Shown one piece after another: positions 1-7,306 of a stretch of DNA of 64,000 nucleotides (positions within the stretch are counted from its first letter, which is position 1; the number at the start of each line of letters is the position of its first letter). Under the pieces are notes generated by a model. The model was given only the letters and a program-made list of their open reading frames with translations, ran no database searches and had not been told where the DNA came from. Source of the stretch: Saccharicrinis sp965230625 (GTDB lineage: Bacteria > Bacteroidota > Bacteroidia > Bacteroidales > Marinilabiliaceae); the NCBI GenBank assembly GCA_965230625.1, contig CBDDLL010000001.1, positions 4,526,001-4,590,000 on the forward strand, given 5' to 3'. Both the position numbers and the translations under genes were made by a program.

Positions 1-1
1 G

Positions 2-211
2 GGTAATGTTATTGCAAACAACAATATGTTATACTGCTATACCAATAAAGGTGAAATTTTGTTAGTAAAAGCTACACCAGAAAAGTTTGACATTGTTAGT
101 CGATTCAAAGTTACCAAAGGTACGGCGCAACACTGGGCACATCCGGTAATTTACAATGGAACTTTATATGTAAGACATGGAGATTCATTAATGGCTTATA
201 ACATAAAGTAG
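2..211 (+). CDS. PQQ-like beta-propeller protein, C-terminal fragment (5' end outside window)
   Basis: The reading frame is open from the left edge, so only the last 69 residues are present. They end in a WAHPVIYNGTLYVRHGD motif followed by LMAYNIK. This tail closely matches the C-terminus of the 424-residue propeller protein encoded at 18773-20047 (WAHPVINNGILYIRHGN, LMAYAIK), so the two genes are paralogues at opposite ends of the same gene run. The propeller fold is inferred from that similarity. Its substrate or partner cannot be read from this fragment. An internal ATG at 26 is unlikely to be the start, because homology continues upstream of it. Confidence 0.8.
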   Translation, partial: GNVIANNNMLYCYTNKGEILLVKATPEKFDIVSRFKVTKGTAQHWAHPVIYNGTLYVRHGDSLMAYNIK

Positions 212-396
212 GCTAGGATTGGGATAGTGAACGTGGGTGTGCGAAAAGTTCACCCGCTCGCTTGAACCACCCAATCGTACGATAACCATTTAGTAGGAAA
301 GGCTTAATATTTAAAAGAATATTGAAGGATTTGGGACAACGTCCTTGTACCACAATACAATCGTACGGCAGCAAAAAATATAGTATTTAACATCTG
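212..396. repeat. Intergenic stretch with nested inverted repeats and a direct repeat
   Basis: There is no gene here. ATTGGG (218-223) can pair with CCCAAT (270-275), enclosing GTGAAC (227-232) with GTTCAC (248-253), so a hairpin is possible. CAATCGTACG occurs twice (272-281 and 358-367). The motif TTGGGACAACGTCC near 331-344 recurs in near-identical form near 3455-3468, which suggests a dispersed intergenic repeat. Function is unknown. Confidence 0.4.
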
Positions 397-1821
397 ATGG
401 CAAAAGGAAAAAAAATAGTACAAACTATTACGATAATAACCGTAATCATCTACACAGGTCTGATTGCAGGATGGCAATTAATGCCTTCCAAAACAGACTT
501 TTCCATTCAGGCTCCAGGCGCAGATAATCGACCTGAAGGATTAACCCGCTCAGCAAGTGATGTTAAGATAGGTGAGTTTTTTATGCTTTATGAGGAGGAA
601 TCATCACAGCTATCCGGCCAATGGACTAGATTTAGAGGTGGTAATTATGATAATACTGTAAAAGCATCCGAAGAAATTAAAATAACTTCGGATGGTTACC
701 CCGAAATATGGAGCGTTGAAACCGGAGAAGGTCATGCAGCTCCGGTCATTTTCAATGGTAAAGTGTACTTTCTTGACTATGATGAGAAGTTAAGCTCTGA
801 TGCGCTACGCTGTTTTTCACTGGAATCGGGCAAAGAACTTTGGCGTCGTTGGTATCGTGTCCCTATTAAGCGTAATCACGGATTTTCAAGAACCATTCCG
901 GTCATCACCGATAACTATATTATTACCATTGGCCCTGAAGGTCATGTGATGAGTTGCGATCCTAACTCAGGTGACATGCTTTGGTCGTTGGACATGCAGA
1001 AAGAATATGAGACTGAGGTTCCATTTTGGTACACAGGTCAATGCCCGTTGGTGGATAATGATGTTTTAGTACTTGCCCCGGCTGGAAAAGAGGTATTAAT
1101 GACAGGTTTGAACTGTCTAACAGGCGAAATCCTATGGTCTGTTCCTAATACACCTGGCTACAAAATGTCACACTCATCCATCATGCCAATGACATTAGAT
1201 GGTGAAAAAACCTATGTATATGTTGGTGTTGGCGGTATTTGTGGAGTTTCGGCCAAGGGCAATAACAAAGGAAAATTGCTTTGGCATACCAATGAATGGC
1301 AACCCTCGGTAGTAGCTCCCTCACCTGTTCAGGTTTCTAACAATCGATTTTTTATGGTGGCAGGGTACGGCTCAGGAGGTGTTATGGTACAGGTAAATAA
1401 ATCGGGCAACAATTGGAGTACACAGGTGATGGATCAATATAAACCTAATTCGGGCATATCTAGTGAACAGCAAACACCAATTTTTTATAAAGATATGCTT
1501 ATCAGCGTAATGCCTAAGGATGGAGGTAGATTAAGAGGCAAATTGGTTTGTTATTCTCCATCCGATTTGCATACTCCGCTTTGGAGTTCTGCTGCCGATG
1601 AACGATTTGGATTAGGTCCTTACTTGTTGATCAACGACTATCTGTTTGCCCTTAAAGACGATGGTGAACTATATGTGTACGAAGTTGAGTCGAAAGGTAT
1701 GAAACTGGTTAAAAAACAACGAATAATGGATGGCTTTGACGCTTGGGGTCCGATGGCTTATGCTGATGGAATGCTTATACTAAGAGATGCGCATACTGTA
1801 AAGTGCTTGAAAATTATATGA
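397..1821 (+). CDS. PQQ-like beta-propeller repeat protein, membrane-anchored
   Basis: The protein has 474 residues. A basic start followed by a hydrophobic stretch at about residues 7-29 is a signal anchor or signal peptide, placing the rest in the periplasm or envelope. The remainder carries repeated PQQ/BamB-type blades, with motifs such as SLESGKELWRR, DPNSGDMLWSL and CLTGEILWSV, giving an estimated seven or eight blades. The family fold is well known but does not prove PQQ binding: most such proteins are structural or binding propellers, and I see no quinoprotein dehydrogenase signature. It lies between another propeller fragment and the NHL pseudogene, upstream of the Fe-S genes, and so probably works with them. 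Substrate is unknown. Confidence 0.85.
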   Translation: MAKGKKIVQTITIITVIIYTGLIAGWQLMPSKTDFSIQAPGADNRPEGLTRSASDVKIGEFFMLYEEESSQLSGQWTRFRGGNYDNTVKASEEIKITSDGYPEIWSVETGEGHAAPVIFNGKVYFLDYDEKLSSDALRCFSLESGKELWRRWYRVPIKRNHGFSRTIPVITDNYIITIGPEGHVMSCDPNSGDMLWSLDMQKEYETEVPFWYTGQCPLVDNDVLVLAPAGKEVLMTGLNCLTGEILWSVPNTPGYKMSHSSIMPMTLDGEKTYVYVGVGGICGVSAKGNNKGKLLWHTNEWQPSVVAPSPVQVSNNRFFMVAGYGSGGVMVQVNKSGNNWSTQVMDQYKPNSGISSEQQTPIFYKDMLISVMPKDGGRLRGKLVCYSPSDLHTPLWSSAADERFGLGPYLLINDYLFALKDDGELYVYEVESKGMKLVKKQRIMDGFDAWGPMAYADGMLILRDAHTVKCLKII

Positions 1822-1955
1822 TTATAGATTATTAGATAATAGACAGAAGACCAATAAACCACACAATGTAATTGTATGGTGGCGAAGAGTTTGAAACATG
1901 AAGTAATTGTATAACCAATGGCTAAAAACTAATGCCCAAAAACATAATATTATAA

Positions 1956-2943
1956 ATGACTAAAATGGGAAAAACAATAAAAGTTGTCGTGAACATTCTG
2001 ATATTCCTGATAGTGATAAGTTTTATTGCCTATATCATTCGATCAGCTAATACGGAAGAACAAACCTTAATCCAAGATCCTTCTAAGCAATCTTTTAAAA
2101 GCGACTATGAGCAAAGGTTAAGCATCGATGTAAAAGATAGTGTAATTGCATTTGAATTGCTTAATCAGCGTATTTTTGCAGCATCCAACAAATCAGTTGC
2201 TGTGTATAATCTCAAGGGTAATTTAATATCCTCATTTAACATTAAACCTAACCAACAAATCAGTTGCTGTGTATAATCTCAAGGGTAATTTAATATCCTC
2301 ATTTAACATTAAACCTAATGTAAGGGATATCGAAATCAGCAACCATAGTATTTTCCTTTTGTATCCAAGCCTTATCGAAAAATATTCAATTAAAGGAGAC
2401 TCTTTATCATCATGGGAAGCATGCAGCGATTTATCTGATTATTGTGCTTTTACCATTACTAATGACTTTGTTTTTGTTACTGATGTAGGTAATAAAAATA
2501 TCTGTAAATACACCACGGAAGGTAACTTTGTTCAGTTTATTCAAAGCCCAGGAAATTTTATTACGCCCAGTCATTTTTTTGATATCACCCATAAAAACGA
2601 CACCATATATTGCGCAAATCCGGGGAGGCATATCATTGAGTCATATACTTTTAATGGAGAATTTATAGCAGCTTTTGGCAGTCCTGGTGCAGAAGCCGGT
2701 TCCTTTGCTGGATGTTGTAATCCTTCTTACATCAGCTTCGATGATCAAGGTTATATAATTACTTCAGAAAAAGGTAATCCTCGAATCAGCCGCTTTAACA
2801 CAACAGGAAAGTTTAACAAAATACTGCTCAATAACCAGCTTTTAGGAGGAGGACATCTCCCCTATTCATTTAAAGCTGTAAACAATAACATATTTGTAGC
2901 AGCAAAAAACCAAATTAATATTTATCAGCTTAAAAAACAGTAA
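1956..2943 (+). pseudogene. NHL/6-bladed propeller-like protein, frameshifted by a 67-bp tandem duplication
   Basis: Two overlapping frames encode one protein. The first (1956-2276) starts with a signal anchor (VVNILIFLIVISFIAYIIR), and the second continues to 2943. The break is a perfect 67-bp tandem duplication (2185-2251 and 2252-2318). Because 67 is not a multiple of three, the second copy shifts the frame. Removing one copy restores a single 306-residue protein running SSFNIKPN into VRDIEISN. The restored protein has NHL-like blades (NICKYTTEGNFVQFI, IIESYTFNGEFIAAFGSPG, ISRFNTTGKF), so it would be an envelope propeller like its neighbours. As it stands the gene is broken, unless the duplication is unstable and reverts or is an assembly error. 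Confidence 0.8.
2185..2318 (+). repeat. Perfect 67-bp tandem duplication inside a propeller gene
   Basis: Copy one spans 2185-2251 and copy two 2252-2318, identical by eye. Both begin CCAACAAATCAGTTGCTG and end ATTAAACCTAA. The repeat moves the reading frame by one base and separates the N-terminal anchor from the propeller blades. Confidence 0.95.
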
Positions 2944-2963
2944 CAGAACACATTAAATATATA

Positions 2964-3182
2964 ATGGATTCCAACAAAATAAATAAACAACAGATATCAC
3001 GTAAAAGGTTTCTTCAAACCTTAGGCTCTGTCATTGCCGGAGGAACGATTATAGGAGCTAGCGGATATCTATTGAGTACCAGGAATAACCGGTTAAAAAA
3101 TTGCATTGGAGAGCAAAATAATCAAGATTGCTCCATTTGTAAGGTTAAAAACTGCCCTTTACGAAAAGGAGTAACATTTTAA
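2964..3182 (+). CDS. Small Tat-type (RK variant) cysteine-rich protein
   Basis: The 72-residue product begins with SRKRFLQTLG followed by a hydrophobic AGGTIIGASGYLL stretch. This resembles a twin-arginine signal in which the second arginine is lysine. The next ferredoxin gene has a very similar leader (ERRQFIKMLG, then IAGGSILATTG), which supports a shared export route. The tail has four cysteines spaced C-x8-C-x2-C-x4-C followed by proline, which could bind an iron-sulfur cluster or another metal. I do not recognise the family. It is encoded 20 bp after the NHL pseudogene and is probably in the same operon. Confidence 0.7.
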   Translation: MDSNKINKQQISRKRFLQTLGSVIAGGTIIGASGYLLSTRNNRLKNCIGEQNNQDCSICKVKNCPLRKGVTF

Positions 3183-3521
3183 GTGGTTATTAACGAAAAC
3201 TTTTGAAGTTGTAAATAATTAATGAGCTAACAAATGCTTCTAAATAATCAATGTCGTAAAATAAAGTTTCAGGAATACTTTAGAGCTGTAAATCAAAGCA
3301 GGGTTGGTCAGGGCAAGAGACCGAGCCAGGTCTGGCGAGAGGCCTTCAAGGAGGCACTTGAGGAGGTTATGTGTTGGCCGGAATTGAAGGTTGATTTGGG
3401 AAGAAGGATTCTCTTGGTTTGGACTTTTGGGGCAATAAAAAAATTAGGTAGGGTTTGGGACAAAGTCCCAATACGCGCATGCTAAAAGAAGGCCCGTCTG
3501 GCAAGACAAACAATAAAGAAT
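3183..3521. other. Intergenic region of unusual composition with a small hairpin
   Basis: This 339-bp gap is clearly richer in G and C than its surroundings between about 3290 and 3510. It holds a short palindrome TTGGGACAAAGTCCCAA (3455-3471), whose left half recurs near 331. An 83-codon frame (3234-3485) crosses it but has low-complexity, unconvincing protein content, so I treat it as non-coding. It may be a dispersed intergenic repeat. Confidence 0.4.
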
Positions 3522-4094
3522 ATGAAGGAAGATAAAAAACATAGAAAAAGCCCAATAGAGCGTCGGCAGTTTATAAAAATGCTGGGTTCTACAATCGCTG
3601 GAGGTTCTATTTTGGCTACAACAGGCGTAATGGTTAGCAAATTCAACCGAGAAGAAGCAACCCATTATTGGCAGATTGACCCACAAAAATGTACGCATTG
3701 TGGCCGATGCGAAACGGATTGCGTGCTGTCAGTTTCTGCGGTTAAATGTATTCATGCCAACAAAATATGTGGATACTGCGATTTATGTGGAGGTTATTAC
3801 CGATCTAATGTAAAAGATTTAAATACAGCAGCAGAAAACATGATGTGCCCTACCGGTGCTATTCAGCGCAAATTTGTTGAAGATCCGTATTTTGAATATA
3901 CCATCGACGAAGATTTATGTAACGGATGTGCCAAATGTGTAAAAGGCTGCACCTCATTTGGCAATGGATCGCTATATCTACAAATAAAACGCGATTTGTG
4001 TAAAGATTGCAATGAATGTGAAATAGCAAAAGTATGTCCATCCGATGCTATCACAAGGGTTCCATTGGCGCAAGCTTATAAACTAAAAGATTAA
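3522..4094 (+). CDS. Tat-exported polyferredoxin (multiple 4Fe-4S clusters)
   Basis: The 190-residue protein opens with ERRQFIKMLG and a hydrophobic segment, a good twin-arginine signal, so the folded Fe-S protein should be exported. Cysteine motifs follow in order: CTHCGRCETDC, then CGYCDLC with a later CP, then CNGCAKCVKGC, and CKDCNECEIAKVCP. These can hold three or four [4Fe-4S] clusters, as in DmsB/NapG-like periplasmic electron-transfer subunits. The gene ends at the TAA at 4092-4094, immediately before the ATG of the NosR-like membrane gene at 4095. The pair resembles NapG with NapH: a periplasmic ferredoxin electrically linked to a membrane Fe-S protein. The electron acceptor is not visible here. 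Confidence 0.85.
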   Translation: MKEDKKHRKSPIERRQFIKMLGSTIAGGSILATTGVMVSKFNREEATHYWQIDPQKCTHCGRCETDCVLSVSAVKCIHANKICGYCDLCGGYYRSNVKDLNTAAENMMCPTGAIQRKFVEDPYFEYTIDEDLCNGCAKCVKGCTSFGNGSLYLQIKRDLCKDCNECEIAKVCPSDAITRVPLAQAYKLKD

Positions 4095-5407
4095 ATGAAA
4101 CGAATTAGTACTATCATATTCTCTCTATTATTATTTGCTAAGGCAGGTGCCCAAACCTCAACAGGTTTCCTAAGCCCGATTTTGAGTCGGGATATCAATA
4201 CCCTGATGCACACTATGCCCTGCCTAACGAACAGCTTTGGCTGATTATTGATATTGTTTTACTCGTTGCTTTAATGAGTTTTGTAGCTTGGGCTATCATA
4301 AAAAAGCAAACCCGCAAACCCATTATTTGGGTATCGGTTATTTCGGTAGCGTACTTCGGATTCTTCCGCAGTGGTTGTGTTTGTAGTATCGGGTCTATCC
4401 AAAATGTTGCCTTAGCCTTCACCGACTCTTCTTATGCAATACCTATATCGGTGTTTTTGTTTTTTATACTTCCAATCGCTTTTGCTTTCCTGTTCGGACG
4501 AGTCTTCTGTGCAGGAGTATGCCCATTTGGTGCGTTACAAGAGTTGGTTAATATCCGAAACTATAAGCTTTCAAAATCAGTTACCACAGTATTGAGTGTT
4601 ATACCTTGGCTGTACCTCATATTTGCTGTTTTATATGCAGTTACTCGCACCAGCTTTATTATTTGCCTTTATGATCCTTTTATAGGAATTTTCCGATTGG
4701 GCGGAGATTTTGGATTAATCATGTTTGGTGTAATATTGCTGATTGCATCCGTATTTACAGGTCGCCCGTTTTGTCGCTTTCTATGCCCTTATGGTGCATT
4801 ACTTAGCTTATTCTCAAAGGTATCTATTTGGAAAGTTCAGATAACCAAACAAAACTGTATTAACTGCGACCTGTGCCACAATGCTTGTCCTGTTGATGCC
4901 ATCAAGCCTCCGTACGAAAACAAAGTTAAAGAAGACCGTTTGCGAGGTGTAAAACGCCTGATCACTTACTTTCTATTTCTGCCATTAATGATTGGTGTAT
5001 CTGCTTATGTAATGCGCTATGCCAGTCAAGGCTTAAGTAGTTCTCATAAAAATGTGCAATTGTATAACATGGTTATGGAGCAGGAAACCAATCCTCAGGA
5101 TTTAATCCCGATAGAGTTAGAAGCATTTTACAGTCAGGGTGGTGAAGTAGATAACCTTAAGCAAAAGGTTGAAGTAGTGAAAGATGACTTTAAACGATAT
5201 GCTACCATTGCAGGTGTTTTTATAGGTTTAGTTCTCGGACTTACCTTAATTAATTTATCGGTAAAACGATCGCGTAAAGAATATGAAATAGAACATGATA
5301 ACTGTGTGGCTTGTGGAAGGTGCTTTAGCTATTGTCCGCAAAATACTGAAATTAATCCATCATCTTTAAAATTAAACGTTACCAAAGAATCTGCTCATCA
5401 ATCTTGA
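4095..5407 (+). CDS. NosR/NapH-like membrane 4Fe-4S protein (apparent frameshift after signal peptide)
   Basis: The conserved part is uninterrupted from at least 4142. It contains several membrane helices, two CxxxCP motifs (GRVFCAGVCPFGALQEL and GRPFCRFLCPYGALLSL), then cytosolic ferredoxin motifs CINCDLCHNACP and CVACGRCFSYCP. This arrangement is typical of NosR/NapH/CcoG-type proteins, which carry electrons between quinol or cytoplasmic donors and the periplasm. The natural start appears to be ATG 4095, which encodes a signal peptide (MKRISTIIFSLLLFAKAGAQ). That frame hits a stop near 4240. The sequence RFPKPDFESGY that should follow is one frame away, so an indel lies near 4146-4165. The first in-frame ATG downstream is 4274, inside the first helix. 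Either the gene is damaged or the base calls are wrong there. Confidence 0.75.
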
Positions 5408-5424
5408 TATTTGATACTAAAAAA

Positions 5425-7305
5425 ATGAAACAAGCAATTTATAGAAATATCGCCATCGTGTCGGCAATTTTTATCATCACATTGTCGATCATGCTCATCA
5501 TCAATTATTTTCAGGTGAAGGAGGTTTCACCATTGCAAACCCAGGTGGTTGAAACACTCAAACAAATAAATGACCAGAACTCAAACAATACAGAGCTACA
5601 GGAGCAAATCCGCCAGCTCGACCTGATGGCTCGTAAAGCTTATTTTTTAAGTATGGATCACCTGATGAACGGAGTATACCTTTTACTGGGAATGCTTGCG
5701 GTGTTTATTGTTTGTACTCGCATGTATTTTACCCATTATAAAGATATCCCCGACAAGGATATTGATCCTATTGACGAATGGGCTATTAAAACACGAGCCA
5801 GAAAATATGTTGGCTTTGCAGCTGTCAGTTTAGTGGCTTTGGCAATGGTGTTTATTGTATATAGCATTCCATTTATGAAAGCTTCGGAAAATATCGCTAC
5901 AGCAGAAAAACAGGAAAATCTTGCAATAGTTACTGAGTCAAAAAAGCAAGAAGTATCAAATACTATTTCTGAAACTACAAATGAATCTTCTACTAAAACC
6001 ACTAAGGAAGAAAATACCAAAAAAATTGTTGCTGAACAACCTCCTGTTAAAGTTGAAGAGAAATCACCAGAAATTGAAAAAGCAGAACCTAAAAATACTG
6101 AAGAAGAAAAAGAGATAAAAATTATTAAAGAAGATGTAAAGCCAGTTGAAAAAATAGTGCCAAAAATAAACAGCAATGCATTTCGGGGAAACAACTCCAA
6201 TGGAATTACTAATGCAAAAAACATCCCGTTAAAATGGGACTTACCCAATGGCAATAATATAGAATGGAGAACGGAATTATCTCTTCCAGGGCAAAGCTCC
6301 CCAATTATTAATGGAAACCGTGTATTTATAACCGGTGCTAACGAGAAAAGCAGAGAACTATTATGCTACGACTTAATTACCGGAAAACAACTTTGGGCTT
6401 TGACTGCAGCTAATATTCCTGGATCACCAAGCCAGGTACCTAAAACTACTCCTGATACAGGATTAGCCTCTTCTTCGGCAGCCACAAACGGAAAACAGGT
6501 CTGCGCCATTTTTGCAACCGGTGACTTAATATGTGCTAACATGGAGGGGAAACTATTATGGGCTAAAAACCTGGGAGTACCAGATAATCATTACGGTTAT
6601 GCCTCATCACTATTAATACATAATAATCAACTATTTATACAATATGACAATGTTAACACACACAAAGTTTTAGCTCTAAATACCGAAACTGGAGACGAAA
6701 TATGGAGTAAGGATAGAGACGATAAGATTGCATGGTGTTCTCCAACGATTGCTTATGTTAACAACACACCACAATTGGTATTAATGGGAAATCCATCCAT
6801 TACGGCTTACAATATAAATAATGGTGATCAACTTTGGAAAGTAAAATGTTTGTCTGGCGAAGTAGGTGCCAGTGCATGTAGTTCAAACGGTATTATTTAT
6901 GGAGCTAGCGAATATGCAGTAATGGTCGCTATTAACGGATCGGATGGATCTGTATTATGGGAATCTATGGATTACCTTCCCGAAGCATCCAGTCCTGTAG
7001 CTACAGCTAACGATATATACCTCGCCACAAGCTATGGGGTAGTTGCTTCTTTTGATACCAAAACAGGTTCTTTAAAGAAAGAACATGAAACCAACGAAGA
7101 GTTTTATTCCTCCCCAATGATGGTAGAAGGCAAAATATATTTATTTAGTAACGCTGGTAAAATGCATATTTTCTCGGCCAATGATGAATTTGCACTACTA
7201 GATTCGTTTGAAACCGGAGAAAAAACCTTTGCAACACCGGCTTTTACTGATGGAAGAATAGTAGTGAGAACAGATAAGAGTATTTACTGCGTAAAGGCAA
7301 ATTAA
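5425..7305 (+). CDS. Membrane-anchored PQQ-like beta-propeller protein with charged linker
   Basis: The protein has about 626 residues from ATG 5425; an in-frame TTG at 5404 overlaps the previous stop and is less likely. It has a first membrane helix near the N-terminus, a short coiled-coil-like segment (LKQINDQNSNNTELQEQIRQ), two further helices, then a roughly 90-residue linker rich in Lys, Glu, Thr and Pro. From about residue 255 come PQQ/BamB-type blades (DLITGKQLWAL, NTETGDEIWSK, NINNGDQLWKV, GSDGSVLWES). The topology puts the propeller outside the membrane on a flexible tether. It follows the NosR-like gene directly and may dock to it or carry its partner protein. No catalytic signature is visible. 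Confidence 0.85.
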   Translation: MKQAIYRNIAIVSAIFIITLSIMLIINYFQVKEVSPLQTQVVETLKQINDQNSNNTELQEQIRQLDLMARKAYFLSMDHLMNGVYLLLGMLAVFIVCTRMYFTHYKDIPDKDIDPIDEWAIKTRARKYVGFAAVSLVALAMVFIVYSIPFMKASENIATAEKQENLAIVTESKKQEVSNTISETTNESSTKTTKEENTKKIVAEQPPVKVEEKSPEIEKAEPKNTEEEKEIKIIKEDVKPVEKIVPKINSNAFRGNNSNGITNAKNIPLKWDLPNGNNIEWRTELSLPGQSSPIINGNRVFITGANEKSRELLCYDLITGKQLWALTAANIPGSPSQVPKTTPDTGLASSSAATNGKQVCAIFATGDLICANMEGKLLWAKNLGVPDNHYGYASSLLIHNNQLFIQYDNVNTHKVLALNTETGDEIWSKDRDDKIAWCSPTIAYVNNTPQLVLMGNPSITAYNINNGDQLWKVKCLSGEVGASACSSNGIIYGASEYAVMVAINGSDGSVLWESMDYLPEASSPVATANDIYLATSYGVVASFDTKTGSLKKEHETNEEFYSSPMMVEGKIYLFSNAGKMHIFSANDEFALLDSFETGEKTFATPAFTDGRIVVRTDKSIYCVKAN

Positions 7306-7306
7306 C

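Noticed and set aside
3234..3485. 83-codon frame in the GC-rich gap
   Set aside because: It has no signal peptide, no recognisable domain and low-complexity composition, and it crosses a palindromic stretch; it looks like non-coding repeat DNA.
4150..4157. Possible programmed -1 frameshift at the CCCAAAC sequence in the NosR-like gene
   Set aside because: In the incoming frame the tRNAs would not re-pair as the usual slippery heptamer requires, and there is no nearby stimulatory structure visible, so a simple indel is more likely.
5736..6254. 172-codon - strand frame across the charged linker of the 5425-7305 propeller gene
   Set aside because: It lies antisense to a convincing protein, and its Ser/Phe/Ile-rich composition is the complement of a Lys/Glu linker.
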